Shown here piece by piece: positions 39,501 to 47,656 of a stretch of 56,196 bases of DNA. A program made the translations under genes and the position numbers. Origin of the DNA: CAZWKX01 sp964633975 (GTDB lineage Bacteria; Actinomycetota; Acidimicrobiia; Spongiisociales; UBA11373); NCBI GenBank assembly GCA_964633975.1, contig CAZWKX010000010.1, positions 1 to 56,196 on the forward strand, given 5' to 3'. The notes beneath the pieces are model-generated. The model was not told where the DNA came from. It saw only the letters and a list, made by a program, of their open reading frames with translations, and did no database searches. Position 1 is the first letter of the stretch; each line of letters starts with the position of its first letter.

Positions 39501-41630
39501 AACGCCCAGCTCGCCCACCTCGAGCGTCCCGGCAGCCGCCTGGTAGCCGCCAACACCGATGGCCGACAGCGCCAACAGGCCGGCGGGCAGAGTGGCCAGG
39601 CTGCGCAACACCCGCAGATCGGTCAGGAACCTCGCCGCCCCAAGCACAACACCACCACCGGCAAGCAGCCACACCGTGCCACCGGGCCAGGCCAACCTGC
39701 CCCCTCCGACGCCCACCGTCACCAGAACTCCAAGCCAGATGGCAGCGCGCTCGACAACGCTCCCCCGGGGCACGGCGACCAGAACGTTGAGCGACCTTCG
39801 CACCGGCTCCCAGAGGACCCCACCGACGACCAGCGCGGTGACGCCTGCCCAGGCCGCCAGAGTGGCACCGCCGTCCGCCAGCGCCATCGCCAAACCGACG
39901 ATGATCAGCACCCGCGCCGCCCACAGCCCCGCCGGCCGCTCCCCACTGTGCTCCAGCACTGCGACAAGGAGCCCAATGGCAACCAGGCCGGCCCCGATCC
40001 ACCCCACCGGCACGCCCAGGCCCACAGCAAAGATCCAGGCAACGGCACCCAGGCTGTAGGCGACGGCGGTGATGGTGGAGTCGATGCCCTTCCGCGTCCG
40101 TTCACCAAACCGTTCCCAGGCGTAGCTTGAGGCGCGCACGCCGAGCAGGCCAAGCCCGGCGGCCAGGAATGCCACCATCGACGGCCCTGCGACGTCCTCG
40201 AGACCTGGAGAGGCGACGCCTCGAGCCATGGCGTCGGCGAAGGTGAAGGAGAAAGCGAACACGGCAAGCGCCGGCAGGGCGACGGAGCTGGAAACAACGA
40301 TCCTCCCAGACACCGCCGGGCCCAGCCTGGTGTTACGCACCACGGCGGCGAGAGCCACCGTCGTCGCAACCGCGATGACGACCACGGTGATCTGGCCGGA
40401 CGAGATACCGTCCGAGGTGAAATCGCCGAAGTCCCACGACCCCAGCGATGACCAGCCCAGCTCCCGCACCAGCTGCACCGCATCCTCGACAAACAAGCCC
40501 AGGGCGCCGGCGGCGACCCAGATGGCCGGCGCCACCAGGTATGCGTAGACCGCGGATCGCCGCGCCAGCAGGGCGTAGACCACGGTGACCACCACGCCGA
40601 CCCCTGCATAGGCGAACCACCGGGCCGGTCCGTTGACGTCAGGCGGGTAGCTCGACCCGTCCTGGAACAACGCAGACAGCATCATCGGGAGCACGACGGC
40701 GGCAATGAGGCCAACGGCATCCGCCGTGAACGGGATGCCCGTCTGCGCCCGCAGCAGCCAGGCCACGCCGAAAAGCGCCAGCGGAATCGCAAGCGCCACT
40801 ATTGGCCTCATGTCCTTGTTCGATACGAGGTCGCCGAAAAAGCCGCCGGTGAAGAAGACGAGCACACACACGACAAAAAGGAGCACCCCGAGGTAGGTGA
40901 AACTGTGGATGGCGACATCGGACGCAAACGACTTCCAGGCCGCCATCATTCGGCTTCCGGCTCGCCTCCACGCCTCGGACAGCGGCGAGGGGACCACCGG
41001 CACTGGCGGCAAAGGGGCCGGGGCCCGGGGAGGAGCCGGAACGGCGGGGCGGCTCACCACGAAGGACGGCCCCGGAGGGGGCGGCGGAGGCGCCACCGCC
41101 TCAGGCATTGGCGGGACCGGCACGGAGAAGGGCTCTGCAGGCCCGGCGAGACTCGCCTCGAACTCGTCGAGGAGCTGCTGCGCCACGTTGGCGTCGATGA
41201 TCCCCCTCTGCCGAGCACCCTCGAGGAACTCGATCAACGCTCCCCTGGTGATGCCCGGCCATTCAGACGTCTCGCCGAATTCACCCCTCAGGTCGGGCCG
41301 CATGCCGGCCGGCATCCCGTGCACGGCCTCCGTCGCCAGCTCCAGTCGCAGAATCCCCGCCGTCTCCGAGTCGATCAGGCCCCGGTGTAGCGCCCTCGCG
41401 ATGAAGCCCCTCGTGAAAGCGACCTTCTCGTCGAGACTCCTGGCCAACTCACCGGCGCCCGTCGAATACCGGGAAAAGTGGACGGCGTCGACCGGCCGGC
41501 TGCGCATGCTGACGGCGCCGAGAAGGGCCCCGAACAATCCTCCGACAAACGCCCCGACGGCTTCGCCGCCGGCCAGGCCGATCAGCGCGCCAATCCCGAA
41601 TCCGATGACGGCTCTACCGGAGCGCCCCAT
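36504..41630 (-). CDS. Giant polytopic membrane protein with internal repeats
   Basis: A 1708-residue protein. Residues 1-45 are a glycine-zipper-like hydrophobic pair (GFGIGALIGLAGGEAVGAFV). Residues 46-175 are soluble and helical; 175-230 are Pro/Ala-rich; and from about 245 on there are dozens of hydrophobic segments. This layout resembles large actinobacterial DUF2157/SCO7613-like membrane proteins of unknown function. Residues 1198-1278 and 1308-1388 are nearly identical copies with a 110-residue period (motif WAWASAGFWAGAYGALAVW). GGGGGAG precedes ATG 41630. It is coupled to the PrsW-type gene, which could process it. Confidence 0.8.
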   Translation of the reverse strand: MGRSGRAVIGFGIGALIGLAGGEAVGAFVGGLFGALLGAVSMRSRPVDAVHFSRYSTGAGELARSLDEKVAFTRGFIARALHRGLIDSETAGILRLELATEAVHGMPAGMRPDLRGEFGETSEWPGITRGALIEFLEGARQRGIIDANVAQQLLDEFEASLAGPAEPFSVPVPPMPEAVAPPPPPPGPSFVVSRPAVPAPPRAPAPLPPVPVVPSPLSEAWRRAGSRMMAAWKSFASDVAIHSFTYLGVLLFVVCVLVFFTGGFFGDLVSNKDMRPIVALAIPLALFGVAWLLRAQTGIPFTADAVGLIAAVVLPMMLSALFQDGSSYPPDVNGPARWFAYAGVGVVVTVVYALLARRSAVYAYLVAPAIWVAAGALGLFVEDAVQLVRELGWSSLGSWDFGDFTSDGISSGQITVVVIAVATTVALAAVVRNTRLGPAVSGRIVVSSSVALPALAVFAFSFTFADAMARGVASPGLEDVAGPSMVAFLAAGLGLLGVRASSYAWERFGERTRKGIDSTITAVAYSLGAVAWIFAVGLGVPVGWIGAGLVAIGLLVAVLEHSGERPAGLWAARVLIIVGLAMALADGGATLAAWAGVTALVVGGVLWEPVRRSLNVLVAVPRGSVVERAAIWLGVLVTVGVGGGRLAWPGGTVWLLAGGGVVLGAARFLTDLRVLRSLATLPAGLLALSAIGVGGYQAAAGTLEVGELGVVLLLVSAAGWLLDVPLVHRLAPAAAIGVSGAALLGREIAGVAGLPAAVTDASVLGMAALGFLIPSLMRASPVAVVSGVMAHVFCYAAFGLSMPSERGAVVGLGAVVLVHGLEAFAVDRGRSAVVEAAATRWPRARSVVEAAPALIAASVLPFLAVVASRQIPAVAAERPRSGLVLAATAWLYVAGVAGLRKSWRSLLAAAGLVVAGCGIAVAAPSLVGSLFAVISAAGVVAELALLLGRPGLSAVAWVLGGTAGILTASRLGMEPGDLHFVLYGMAAAVMIIPAALDRWHRGPEGGVRSRWLQCPVAVGLAALPAALALVVADGRVVGPLVLGGAAAYVVLGVLTKAGGVSLPVSGLIAITYAHYLEFWESPVEEPIVWMPLAGVFLLAYLVAPRRSLAKIATDGGPGLLVSALAVAVLATVLGFDEGGLGHVLVASTALLAVVATDRRSLVWAAAALVVLAGSGFAYGDGWLSLMLAADAVAVGVVAAIRLEQVWAWASAGFWAGAYGALAVWGDWGVWQVIGVTGAVSVVVAAAGLVLWLGRVPPWARLWAFPLLALSQAGAVAVAVVTADLSVHDRAGVLAAVAAGEAALTLVTAAIRLEQVWAWASAGFWAGAYGALAVWGDWGVWQVIGVTGAVSVVVAAAGLVLWLGRVPPWARLWAFPLLALSQVGAVAVAAAASDATQTQAFVVWSGVAAAEAVLTCMAAWRRPEGSGFAMLSGALTVAAVALGAAAVWDTDGLAAYMLVVAAVSIVVLIGTGPLAPSWRRAWCWTTGMGLVVFIPILTLNGIGGAEPEMAMVLLLCGAALGAGGLRSGVWMVLYVGMLAWLAAAFILSADLMAGNRHAYAVPTAVVLLAIIELERLRSRLVGRRPPDELRYAEWVLMLGPPAMAAIDMFDERAIGLLLAGEGIAILLWAFATEVRRRLVVGLGAITCSVLITVGILLAGEVEEGAQGTLLTVGIVAAVLLILIGSVLEKSRERVGRAVKRITAALEEWE
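37466..37709 (-). repeat. Internal repeat copy B of the giant membrane protein gene
   Basis: 244 bases matching 37796-38039 at a fixed offset of 330 bases, with only five differences that I can find (37485, 37486, 37491, 37503 and 37697) and an identical core from 37504 to 37696. The offset is a multiple of three, so the reading frame is kept. Confidence 0.9.
37796..38039 (-). repeat. Internal repeat copy A of the giant membrane protein gene
   Basis: Partner of 37466-37709. The intervening 86 bases are not duplicated to the same degree, which points to gene conversion between older repeats or a duplication whose edges have diverged. Confidence 0.9.
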
Positions 41631-41651
41631 CTTCTCCCCCAGACGCAGCGA

Positions 41652-41657
41652 AGGCTA
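41652..41657 (-). promoter_or_regulatory. Possible -10 box for the giant membrane protein operon
   Basis: On the minus strand TAGCCT lies 21 bases before ATG 41630, leaving room for the GGGGGAG ribosome-binding site. Confidence 0.35.
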
Positions 41658-41826
41658 CGCCTGCGCGGGCGGGGGCGCGGCTCCCCGCAGCCAAACACCC
41701 GAGACATCCGTCCTGCAGAGCCACCTGTCGTGTCGACATGCCGACAGCATGGGCGAGGCGGCATCGGACCTCCATAGGGAATCACCCCGAAATGGCCCCG
41801 GAGCCCCCCACCAAACGCCCGATCAC

Positions 41827-44418
41827 CTACTCAAAGGCGATGGCCTCAAGCAAATCGGTGCGAGAACCCCGATAGGCGGGCAAGATGGCGGCGATGATGC
41901 CGCCGATCGCTGCCGCCAGGGCGTATACCGCCAGGCTCACCCAGGGGAGCGTGATGCTGAGGCCGCCGACGGCAGTGGCCACGGCCACGCCCAGTGCCAG
42001 CCCCACAGAGAGGCCCAATGCCGCCCCGAAGATGGCAATGAGCACCGATTCCCAGTACACCATACGCTGCACCTGAGCCCGGCTCATGCCAACGGCGCGC
42101 AGCAGGCCGATCTCCCGTTTGCGCTCCATGATCGAGAGCGAGAGGGTGTTGGTAATGCCGAGCAGAGCGATGATGATCGCCATGCCGAGAAGTCCGGTGA
42201 CGATGTTGAGCATCATGTCGAGCTGGGCACCGACCTTGTCGATGTACTCCTCGGCGTTGTTCAGCTCGGCATTGGGGTACCCGTCGACCACGGCTTCCAG
42301 GGTGGGGCGCACCGCCTCGGCATCGACGCCGTCTGCGAGCCTGATGATGACCATCTGGTCCAGCTCGTAGTCGTAATTGGCCTCAAAAGTCTCCATCGAG
42401 ATGATGAGATCACCCGATGCGGCTCCGCCCCCGAAGAGATCGGCACCGTAGATCGCTACCACGTCGTACTCCCCGACGACCCCGCTCGGGTACTCGATGG
42501 AGAACGGGTCCCCCACAGACAGGCCTTCTTCCTCTGCGTAGGTCTCGTGGAGCATCACCCCGTTCGGCCCAAGGTCGTCAAAGTCACCCTCGCTGACGTC
42601 GAGCCGCATTACTTCATCCATGTCGTCATCCACGGCGATCAAATAGCCGATACTGCTGGCGAAGTGCGGCCCGGCGCCGGTCTCTTCGCCGCCAGTGCCC
42701 GGCTTTCGCCACTCCCCCGAGCGGTATACGGCGGCGACCTCGACCTCGGGCAGGGAGCGCAACTCCACGGCCAAATCCGGGCTGAGCCCGCGGCTCAACG
42801 GATCGCCGAAGCCAGTCACCTGCACCTGATACTCGGCAACGACCTCGTCGCGGACCGTCTCCTCAATGGTGCCCTTGAACGTTGCACCCAGAGTGGCGAT
42901 CACCGTGACCAGGGCCACACCGATCATGAGGGCCGAGGCCGTGGCGGCGGTACGGCGCGGCTTGCGCACCGCGTTCTCCTGAGCCAGACGCCCGGTAACA
43001 CCATCGGCGACGGGCAGAGGGCTTCCGGCCACACGGCCGAAATACCTGGCAAAGAAGGGGGCGATCACCGAGACACCGACGAAGACAACGCCGGCTCCGA
43101 CTCCGGTCAACAGCAGGCCGTTACCTAAATCGGCGTAGAGGCCCACCAGAAGTGCGGTCACACCGGCGGCGACGATCCCCAGCCCGATCATGGCCCTGAG
43201 CCGGAGCGACTTGAAGAACGTCGACTGGATCTCCCGAAGCGCCGCCACCGGGGGCACCCGTGATGCCTTTCTTGCCGGCAGCAGCGCCGAGATGACCGTT
43301 ACCACGGTTCCCACGATGAGGCCGACGATGATGGTGCGCGGCAGCAAAGTCAGGCTACCCTGAGGAAACTGGATGCCGAAGGCAGCAAGCAGCACCTTCA
43401 GCCCCACGGCCAGCAGCACTCCAGCGCCGATGCCTATGGCCGATGCGACGATGCCCATGATGAGCGCCTCGGCCATCACCACCCAGTACACCTGCGCCCC
43501 GGTGGCGCCCACCGCCCGCAGCATGGCCAGCTCCTTGGTGCGCTGGGCGACAACGATGCGATAGGTGTTCTGGATGAGGAAAGAGGCGACGAAGATGGCG
43601 ATCAGCCCGAAAACGAGAAAGACCCTGTTGAAGATCCCAAAGATCTCATCGACCTCCTCCTGGGCCTCGTCGATCGTCACCTCGCTCAGGATGGCTTCGG
43701 TCCCTTCAGGAAGCACGCCGGCGACGGCAGCCTGAAGCTGCTCGCGGTCGACCCCGGGCTCGGCCACGACGTAGATGAGGCTGTACTCATCATCGAAGCC
43801 GGCGACCCGCTGCGCCGTCTCCACATCGAAGAGAGCAGCGGTTGCTGTGACGAAGTTATCCATGTCGCCGTAGCCGGCGAGCCCGACGATCTTGAACTCC
43901 TCCACTCCCTCAATGGTCAGGATGTCGATGGTGTCGCCGACCATGTAATCGTTCTGCTCGGCGCTGTACAGGTCGATGGCCACCTCACCGTCCTGCCTCG
44001 GGATGTCTCCTTCGACCAGCCGAGTCGGATCCAACTCCTCCATTCCCTCGGCCCAGGACATGGCGAACGTAGGAGGCCCATTACCTCCGATAAGCTCGCC
44101 CTGCTTGTCCAGTAGCTGGGCCCAACCCTGCACGAAGGGCAGCGTCCGGTCGACGCCCGGCAGCTCCTCGATAGCCGGCAGCAGCGATGCAGGGACCCGG
44201 CCGACGTCCCACGAGGCGCTGAATTCAATCTCCTGCCGAACGATGACCGAGTCGCCGATCTCCTGCTGGAGGAGCTCGTCGAAGGCGTCCTTGGCCGTGT
44301 CGGTGAACACGTAGGTGCCGGCGACAAAACCGACACCGAGCACGACGGCGATCATCATGAGGGCCAGGCGACCCTTGTGAGCCATCGCCCCCTTCCACGA
44401 CAGCTTCAGCATCTCCAT
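41827..44418 (-). CDS. ABC exporter permease, FtsX/MacB type
   Basis: An 863-residue membrane protein with two FtsX-like halves. Each half has a large external domain followed by three membrane helices, plus one N-terminal helix (LALMMIAVVLGVGFVAGTYV). Typical pieces are ELAMLRAVGATGAQVYWVV in the middle and REIGLLRAVGMSRAQVQRMVYW near the end, the cytoplasmic coupling motifs. These exporters move lipoproteins, peptides or drugs, or act mechanically. It lies one base after the ATPase gene and clearly pairs with it. Confidence 0.94.
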   Translation of the reverse strand: MEMLKLSWKGAMAHKGRLALMMIAVVLGVGFVAGTYVFTDTAKDAFDELLQQEIGDSVIVRQEIEFSASWDVGRVPASLLPAIEELPGVDRTLPFVQGWAQLLDKQGELIGGNGPPTFAMSWAEGMEELDPTRLVEGDIPRQDGEVAIDLYSAEQNDYMVGDTIDILTIEGVEEFKIVGLAGYGDMDNFVTATAALFDVETAQRVAGFDDEYSLIYVVAEPGVDREQLQAAVAGVLPEGTEAILSEVTIDEAQEEVDEIFGIFNRVFLVFGLIAIFVASFLIQNTYRIVVAQRTKELAMLRAVGATGAQVYWVVMAEALIMGIVASAIGIGAGVLLAVGLKVLLAAFGIQFPQGSLTLLPRTIIVGLIVGTVVTVISALLPARKASRVPPVAALREIQSTFFKSLRLRAMIGLGIVAAGVTALLVGLYADLGNGLLLTGVGAGVVFVGVSVIAPFFARYFGRVAGSPLPVADGVTGRLAQENAVRKPRRTAATASALMIGVALVTVIATLGATFKGTIEETVRDEVVAEYQVQVTGFGDPLSRGLSPDLAVELRSLPEVEVAAVYRSGEWRKPGTGGEETGAGPHFASSIGYLIAVDDDMDEVMRLDVSEGDFDDLGPNGVMLHETYAEEEGLSVGDPFSIEYPSGVVGEYDVVAIYGADLFGGGAASGDLIISMETFEANYDYELDQMVIIRLADGVDAEAVRPTLEAVVDGYPNAELNNAEEYIDKVGAQLDMMLNIVTGLLGMAIIIALLGITNTLSLSIMERKREIGLLRAVGMSRAQVQRMVYWESVLIAIFGAALGLSVGLALGVAVATAVGGLSITLPWVSLAVYALAAAIGGIIAAILPAYRGSRTDLLEAIAFE

Positions 44419-44419
44419 C

Positions 44420-45157
44420 TCAGCCCCCCAGTGCCTTCATGTGATCGAGGATGGATTCGACGGTCGGGCCGGTCATCTCACCCACACAGCGGCCATCGGC
44501 CAGGAACACCACCTTGTCGGCATAGGCGGCCGCGATTGGATCGTGGGTGACCATGACGATCGTCTGGCCGAACTCATCCACGGCCCGCCGCAGGAACTGG
44601 AGCAGCTCGTCGGTGGCCTTGGAGTCGAGGTTGCCCGAGGGCTCGTCCGCAAAGACGATCTCCGGCCTCGACATCAGCGCACGCGCCGCCGCCACCCGCT
44701 GCTGCTGGCCTCCGGACAGCTCGCTGGGACGGTGGCTGAGCCGATCCTCGAGACGCATGGTCCTCACGACGATGTTGAACCACTCCTCGTCGGGATGCTC
44801 GCCGGCTATGTCGACCGGAAGAGTGATGTTCTCGTCGGCGCGCAGGGTCGGGATCAGGTTGAAGGCCTGGAACACAAACCCGACGCTCTTGCGGCGCAGC
44901 AGCGTCAGCTGCTTCTCGCTGAGGTCGCCGAGGCGCACGTCACCGATGTAGGCGCTGCCCTCCGTCAAATTGTCGAGGCCGGCGACGCAGTGCAGCAGAG
45001 TCGACTTGCCTGAGCCGGAGGGGCCCATGATGGCGGTGAAGCGCCCCCGGTCGAAGGCGACGGTCATGTCGTCCAGAGCGCGTACCGCGGTGTCGCCCTC
45101 GCCGAAGACCTTGGTGGCGCCCTCAACGCGGGCGGCGGTGTCTGTCAGTACGGTCAT
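44420..45157 (-). CDS. ABC exporter ATP-binding protein, LolD/MacB type
   Basis: A 245-residue ATPase. Walker A is GPSGSGKST, the signature is LSGGQQQR, Walker B is IVFADEPSG, and the switch His is in MVTHD. The sequence FQAFNLIPTLRADENI is typical of the MacB/LolD subfamily that partners FtsX-type permeases. It overlaps the upstream DUF4342 gene by four bases and is followed immediately by the permease gene, so the three form one operon. Confidence 0.96.
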   Translation of the reverse strand: MTVLTDTAARVEGATKVFGEGDTAVRALDDMTVAFDRGRFTAIMGPSGSGKSTLLHCVAGLDNLTEGSAYIGDVRLGDLSEKQLTLLRRKSVGFVFQAFNLIPTLRADENITLPVDIAGEHPDEEWFNIVVRTMRLEDRLSHRPSELSGGQQQRVAAARALMSRPEIVFADEPSGNLDSKATDELLQFLRRAVDEFGQTIVMVTHDPIAAAYADKVVFLADGRCVGEMTGPTVESILDHMKALGG

Positions 45158-45420
45158 TCCTCCTCGTCTCCTCTGCGTTCAATACGGATCCTGCAATTGG
45201 TGACCATGGCGGCGATGGCTCCAACGGCTGCCCACACGGGCAGCAGCACCGCGCCCACGACACCGAGCGTCAGCGGGATCTCGATGAGGGTCTTACCCTC
45301 TTCGTTCTCGATGATGACGCGGCGGACGTTGCCTTCGCGCACCAGTTCTTTCACCTTGGCGATGAGCTCTTCGCCCTTCACCTGGAACTCCTCGTAGCGG
45401 CTCTCGCTGTTTTTCGACAC
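45154..45420 (-). CDS. DUF4342 small membrane protein
   Basis: An 88-residue protein: an N-terminal amphipathic helix (EEFQVKGEELIAKVKELVREG), a short beta pair (RRVIIENEEGKTLIEIPL) and one hydrophobic segment (GVVGAVLLPVWAAVGAIAAMV), ending in a charged tail. This matches DUF4342, whose function is unknown. GTG 45420 is chosen because AAAGGAG sits five bases upstream. It is the first gene of the ABC exporter operon, overlapping the ATPase start in ATGA, and may regulate or assist the transporter. Confidence 0.85.
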   Translation of the reverse strand: MSKNSESRYEEFQVKGEELIAKVKELVREGNVRRVIIENEEGKTLIEIPLTLGVVGAVLLPVWAAVGAIAAMVTNCRIRIERRGDEEE

Positions 45421-45476
45421 GACTGCTCCTTTGAAAGGAACCATGATCCTCGGCCGACGCTGGCCACGAGGGCGGC

Positions 45477-45482
45477 ATCGTA
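45477..45482 (-). promoter_or_regulatory. Possible -10 box for the DUF4342-ABC exporter operon
   Basis: On the minus strand TACGAT lies 56 bases before GTG 45420. No clear -35. The intervening leader holds the strong AAAGGAG ribosome-binding site. Confidence 0.35.
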
Positions 45483-45659
45483 GCGTGCCCTCGGAACCTT
45501 CTGTCCGCCGGCCGTCAGCCTGCCATACCGCATCTACCAAGTCATCACGCCGGCGAGTGATTCGACCCTCCCCCGCCGGAGGGATTGCCGGACACACGCC
45601 AATGTGCGCAGTGGCATGACGGGCGTCCGGAGCTGTGGTCCACCGGACCGGGCAGGCTG

Positions 45660-46598
45660 CTAACCGAGAGCCGAGATCACCTCGGCGGCGAAGCGCTCGA
45701 TGGAATCGCCCCACACCGCGTCGGGGAAGTAGACGGTGAAGAATTCGCAGCCGGCCTCTCCGTACTTGCCAAGATGGTCGATGATCTTCTCGGCGGGCCC
45801 GTGGACCGATAGCGACCCGGTCCGGAACTCGGGAATCTGGCTGACCGCCCGGTCGAGAGCCGCCTCGTCGGGATCCACCAGGGACTGCACAATGAGGGTT
45901 CTCGTGATCTCGGCCGGGTCGCGGCCCACTGCCTCACAGTGGGCGTCGAGGATCTGCGACTTGCGCTTGAAGGTCTCCACCGTTCCGCCCCAATTGGAGT
46001 AGTCGGCCTCCTCGGCGACGAGCCGAAGGGTCAGCTTCTCCCCGCCGCCGGCGATCCACAGCGGCGGATGCGGCTTCTGGAGCGGCCGGGGCCGGTTGAT
46101 GGCTCCGTCAACCCTGTAGTACTTGCCCTCGAAGTGAGCCTCGTCCTGGGTCCACATCGCCTTGATGACCTTCACCGCCTCGGCTAGCTGCCCGATACGC
46201 ACCGATCCCTTCGGGAACGGGTAGCCGTAGGCCAGGTACTCATGCTCGTACCAGCCGGCCCCAATGGCGAAGTCGAGGCGGCCGCCGGAGATGGCATCGA
46301 TCGAGGAGGCCACCTTGGCCAAATACGCCGGAGGCCGGTACGAGTTGCAGGTACACATCTGGCCCAGCCGTACGGTCTCGGTGGTGACGGCGAGCGCCGC
46401 CATGAGCGTCCAGCACTCGTAGGTGGGTTCTTGAGTCGGTTCGGGGACGGTGTGGAAGTGGTCGTAGACCCAAGCCGACTCGTAGCCGGCGGCCTCGATG
46501 CGTCTGGCCACGTCGAGCATCGCCGACCACTGTTCTTCGACCGGGATACCCACCAGGTCCATCCGCCAGCCTTGAGGGACAAATGCGCCGAATCTCAT
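45660..46598 (-). CDS. Luciferase-like (LLM) F420-dependent oxidoreductase
   Basis: A 312-residue TIM-barrel oxidoreductase of the bacterial luciferase-like family, of the F420-using type common in actinobacteria. Visible features are MRFGAFVPQGW, ESAWVYDHFHTVPEPTQEP, the cofactor-lining RLGQMCTCNSYRPPAYLAK, and GGRLDFAIGAGWYEHEYLAYG. A cis-peptide bulge region like that of F420 enzymes is likely near the Cys pair. ATG 46598 is preferred over ATG 46610 because a TATGGT box overlaps the latter. Substrate unknown. Confidence 0.9.
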   Translation of the reverse strand: MRFGAFVPQGWRMDLVGIPVEEQWSAMLDVARRIEAAGYESAWVYDHFHTVPEPTQEPTYECWTLMAALAVTTETVRLGQMCTCNSYRPPAYLAKVASSIDAISGGRLDFAIGAGWYEHEYLAYGYPFPKGSVRIGQLAEAVKVIKAMWTQDEAHFEGKYYRVDGAINRPRPLQKPHPPLWIAGGGEKLTLRLVAEEADYSNWGGTVETFKRKSQILDAHCEAVGRDPAEITRTLIVQSLVDPDEAALDRAVSQIPEFRTGSLSVHGPAEKIIDHLGKYGEAGCEFFTVYFPDAVWGDSIERFAAEVISALG

Positions 46599-46605
46599 GC
46601 TTCCC

Positions 46606-46611
46606 ACCATA
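46606..46611 (-). promoter_or_regulatory. -10 box for the leaderless LLM oxidoreductase gene
   Basis: On the minus strand TATGGT lies seven bases before ATG 46598, consistent with a leaderless mRNA and with the shorter start. Confidence 0.45.
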
Positions 46612-46675
46612 ACCGATGGCCCGAGCCGCGCTCATCACGCCGTCCGCCGCTGCGGCACGCGCCATCAGTTCCGCC

Positions 46676-46681
46676 TAGTCT
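46676..46681 (+). promoter_or_regulatory. Possible -10 box for the amino acid ABC importer operon
   Basis: TAGTCT is followed by a leader of about 40 bases that contains the hairpin at 46693-46710 and the strong GGGAGGAG ribosome-binding site. No obvious -35. Confidence 0.4.
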
Positions 46682-46692
46682 GCAAGTCCAGA

Positions 46693-46710
46693 GGCCCCTT
46701 GCGAGGGGCC
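46693..46710 (+). promoter_or_regulatory. Hairpin in the leader of the substrate-binding protein gene
   Basis: GGCCCCT-TGCG-AGGGGCC is a perfect seven-base-pair stem with a four-base loop, ending two bases before the AAGGGAGGAG ribosome-binding stretch. It may stabilise the mRNA 5' end or modulate initiation. There is no U-run, so it is not a standard terminator. Confidence 0.5.
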
Positions 46711-46728
46711 AAGGGAGGAGTTATCGGG

Positions 46729-47586
46729 ATGAAACCATTGATGAAGTTCCTTGTGCTGCTGCTGGCGGTGGCCCTAATGGCCGCGGCCTGCGGCGATGAC
46801 GATGCAACGACAACTGCTGCCGAAGCAACGACAACTACTGCCGGAGCAACGACAACTGCCGCCGAAGCAACGACAACTACTGCCGCAGCCGTCGACTACG
46901 GCTTGGTGACGGACGGTGTGCTGACCATGTGCACCGACCCGCCCTACGCACCCATGGAGTTCGAGCAGGACGGCGTCTACGTCGGCTTCGACGTCGACCT
47001 GATGAGGGCCATCGCCACCACTCTGGGGCTCGACCTGGAGGTCGTTACCCCTGGATGGGATGCCATCACCTCGGGCGCGGCGATGGAAACCGACATATGC
47101 GACATCTCCGCCTCGTCGATCACCATCCTCCCGGAGCGTGAGGAGAACATCGACTTCTCGGATCCGTACTTCACCGCCGATCAGTCGCTGCTGGTAAAGG
47201 CCGATTCCGGCATTACGTCGCTCGCCGATTTTGCCAGCGGACGCAACCTCGGTGTTCAGTCCGGCACCACCGGTGAGATCTACGCTCAGGCGAACGACCC
47301 GGGAGCCAACATCATCTCCTACGATGACCCGGGCTTGCTGTTCGTTGCGCTCGACGCCGGTGAGATCGACGGCGTGCTCCAAGACATCATCCCCAACGCC
47401 GAGCAGGCACTCAACGACGAGACCGTGATCGTCGCCGAGATCTACCCCACGGAGGAGCAGTACGGCTTCGCCGTCAAGGAGGAGGGTTCGGAGACTCTGC
47501 TTGCCGCGGTCAACGCGGCGCTGGCCGACCTGATGGCCGATGGCACCTACGACCAGATCTACGAGACCTGGTTCCCCTCCGGCTGA
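46729..47586 (+). CDS. Polar amino acid ABC transporter substrate-binding lipoprotein
   Basis: A 285-residue solute-binding protein of family 3. It has a lipoprotein signal (FLVLLLAVALMAAAC, Cys at residue 21) and a repetitive Thr/Ala/Glu linker made of near-identical DNA repeats (about 46805-46890), followed by the binding fold: CTDPPYAPMEFEQDGVYVGFDVDLM, ASSITILPEREENIDFSDPY, VQSGTTGEIYA. It captures a polar amino acid outside the membrane and hands it to the permease encoded downstream. GGGAGGAG is positioned eight bases before ATG 46729. Confidence 0.93.
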   Translation: MKPLMKFLVLLLAVALMAAACGDDDATTTAAEATTTTAGATTTAAEATTTTAAAVDYGLVTDGVLTMCTDPPYAPMEFEQDGVYVGFDVDLMRAIATTLGLDLEVVTPGWDAITSGAAMETDICDISASSITILPEREENIDFSDPYFTADQSLLVKADSGITSLADFASGRNLGVQSGTTGEIYAQANDPGANIISYDDPGLLFVALDAGEIDGVLQDIIPNAEQALNDETVIVAEIYPTEEQYGFAVKEEGSETLLAAVNAALADLMADGTYDQIYETWFPSG

Positions 47587-47612
47587 AGCTGAGAATGACT
47601 GAACAAGGATTC

Positions 47613-47637
47613 GGGGCGGCTCCCAAGGAGCCGCCCC
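47613..47637 (+). terminator. Intercistronic hairpin after the substrate-binding protein gene
   Basis: An 11-base-pair perfect stem (GGGGCGGCTCC / GGAGCCGCCCC) with a CAA loop lies between the binding protein and permease genes. No T-run follows, so it more likely acts as a partial terminator or mRNA-stabilising element that keeps binding protein levels above those of the membrane subunits. Confidence 0.65.
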
Positions 47638-47656
47638 GTGCCGTTGTGGAGATCAG

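Noticed and set aside
40897..43128. 743-codon open frame on the plus strand
   Set aside because: It lies antisense across two well-supported membrane protein genes and has arginine- and histidine-rich composition without family motifs; it is a high-GC shadow frame.
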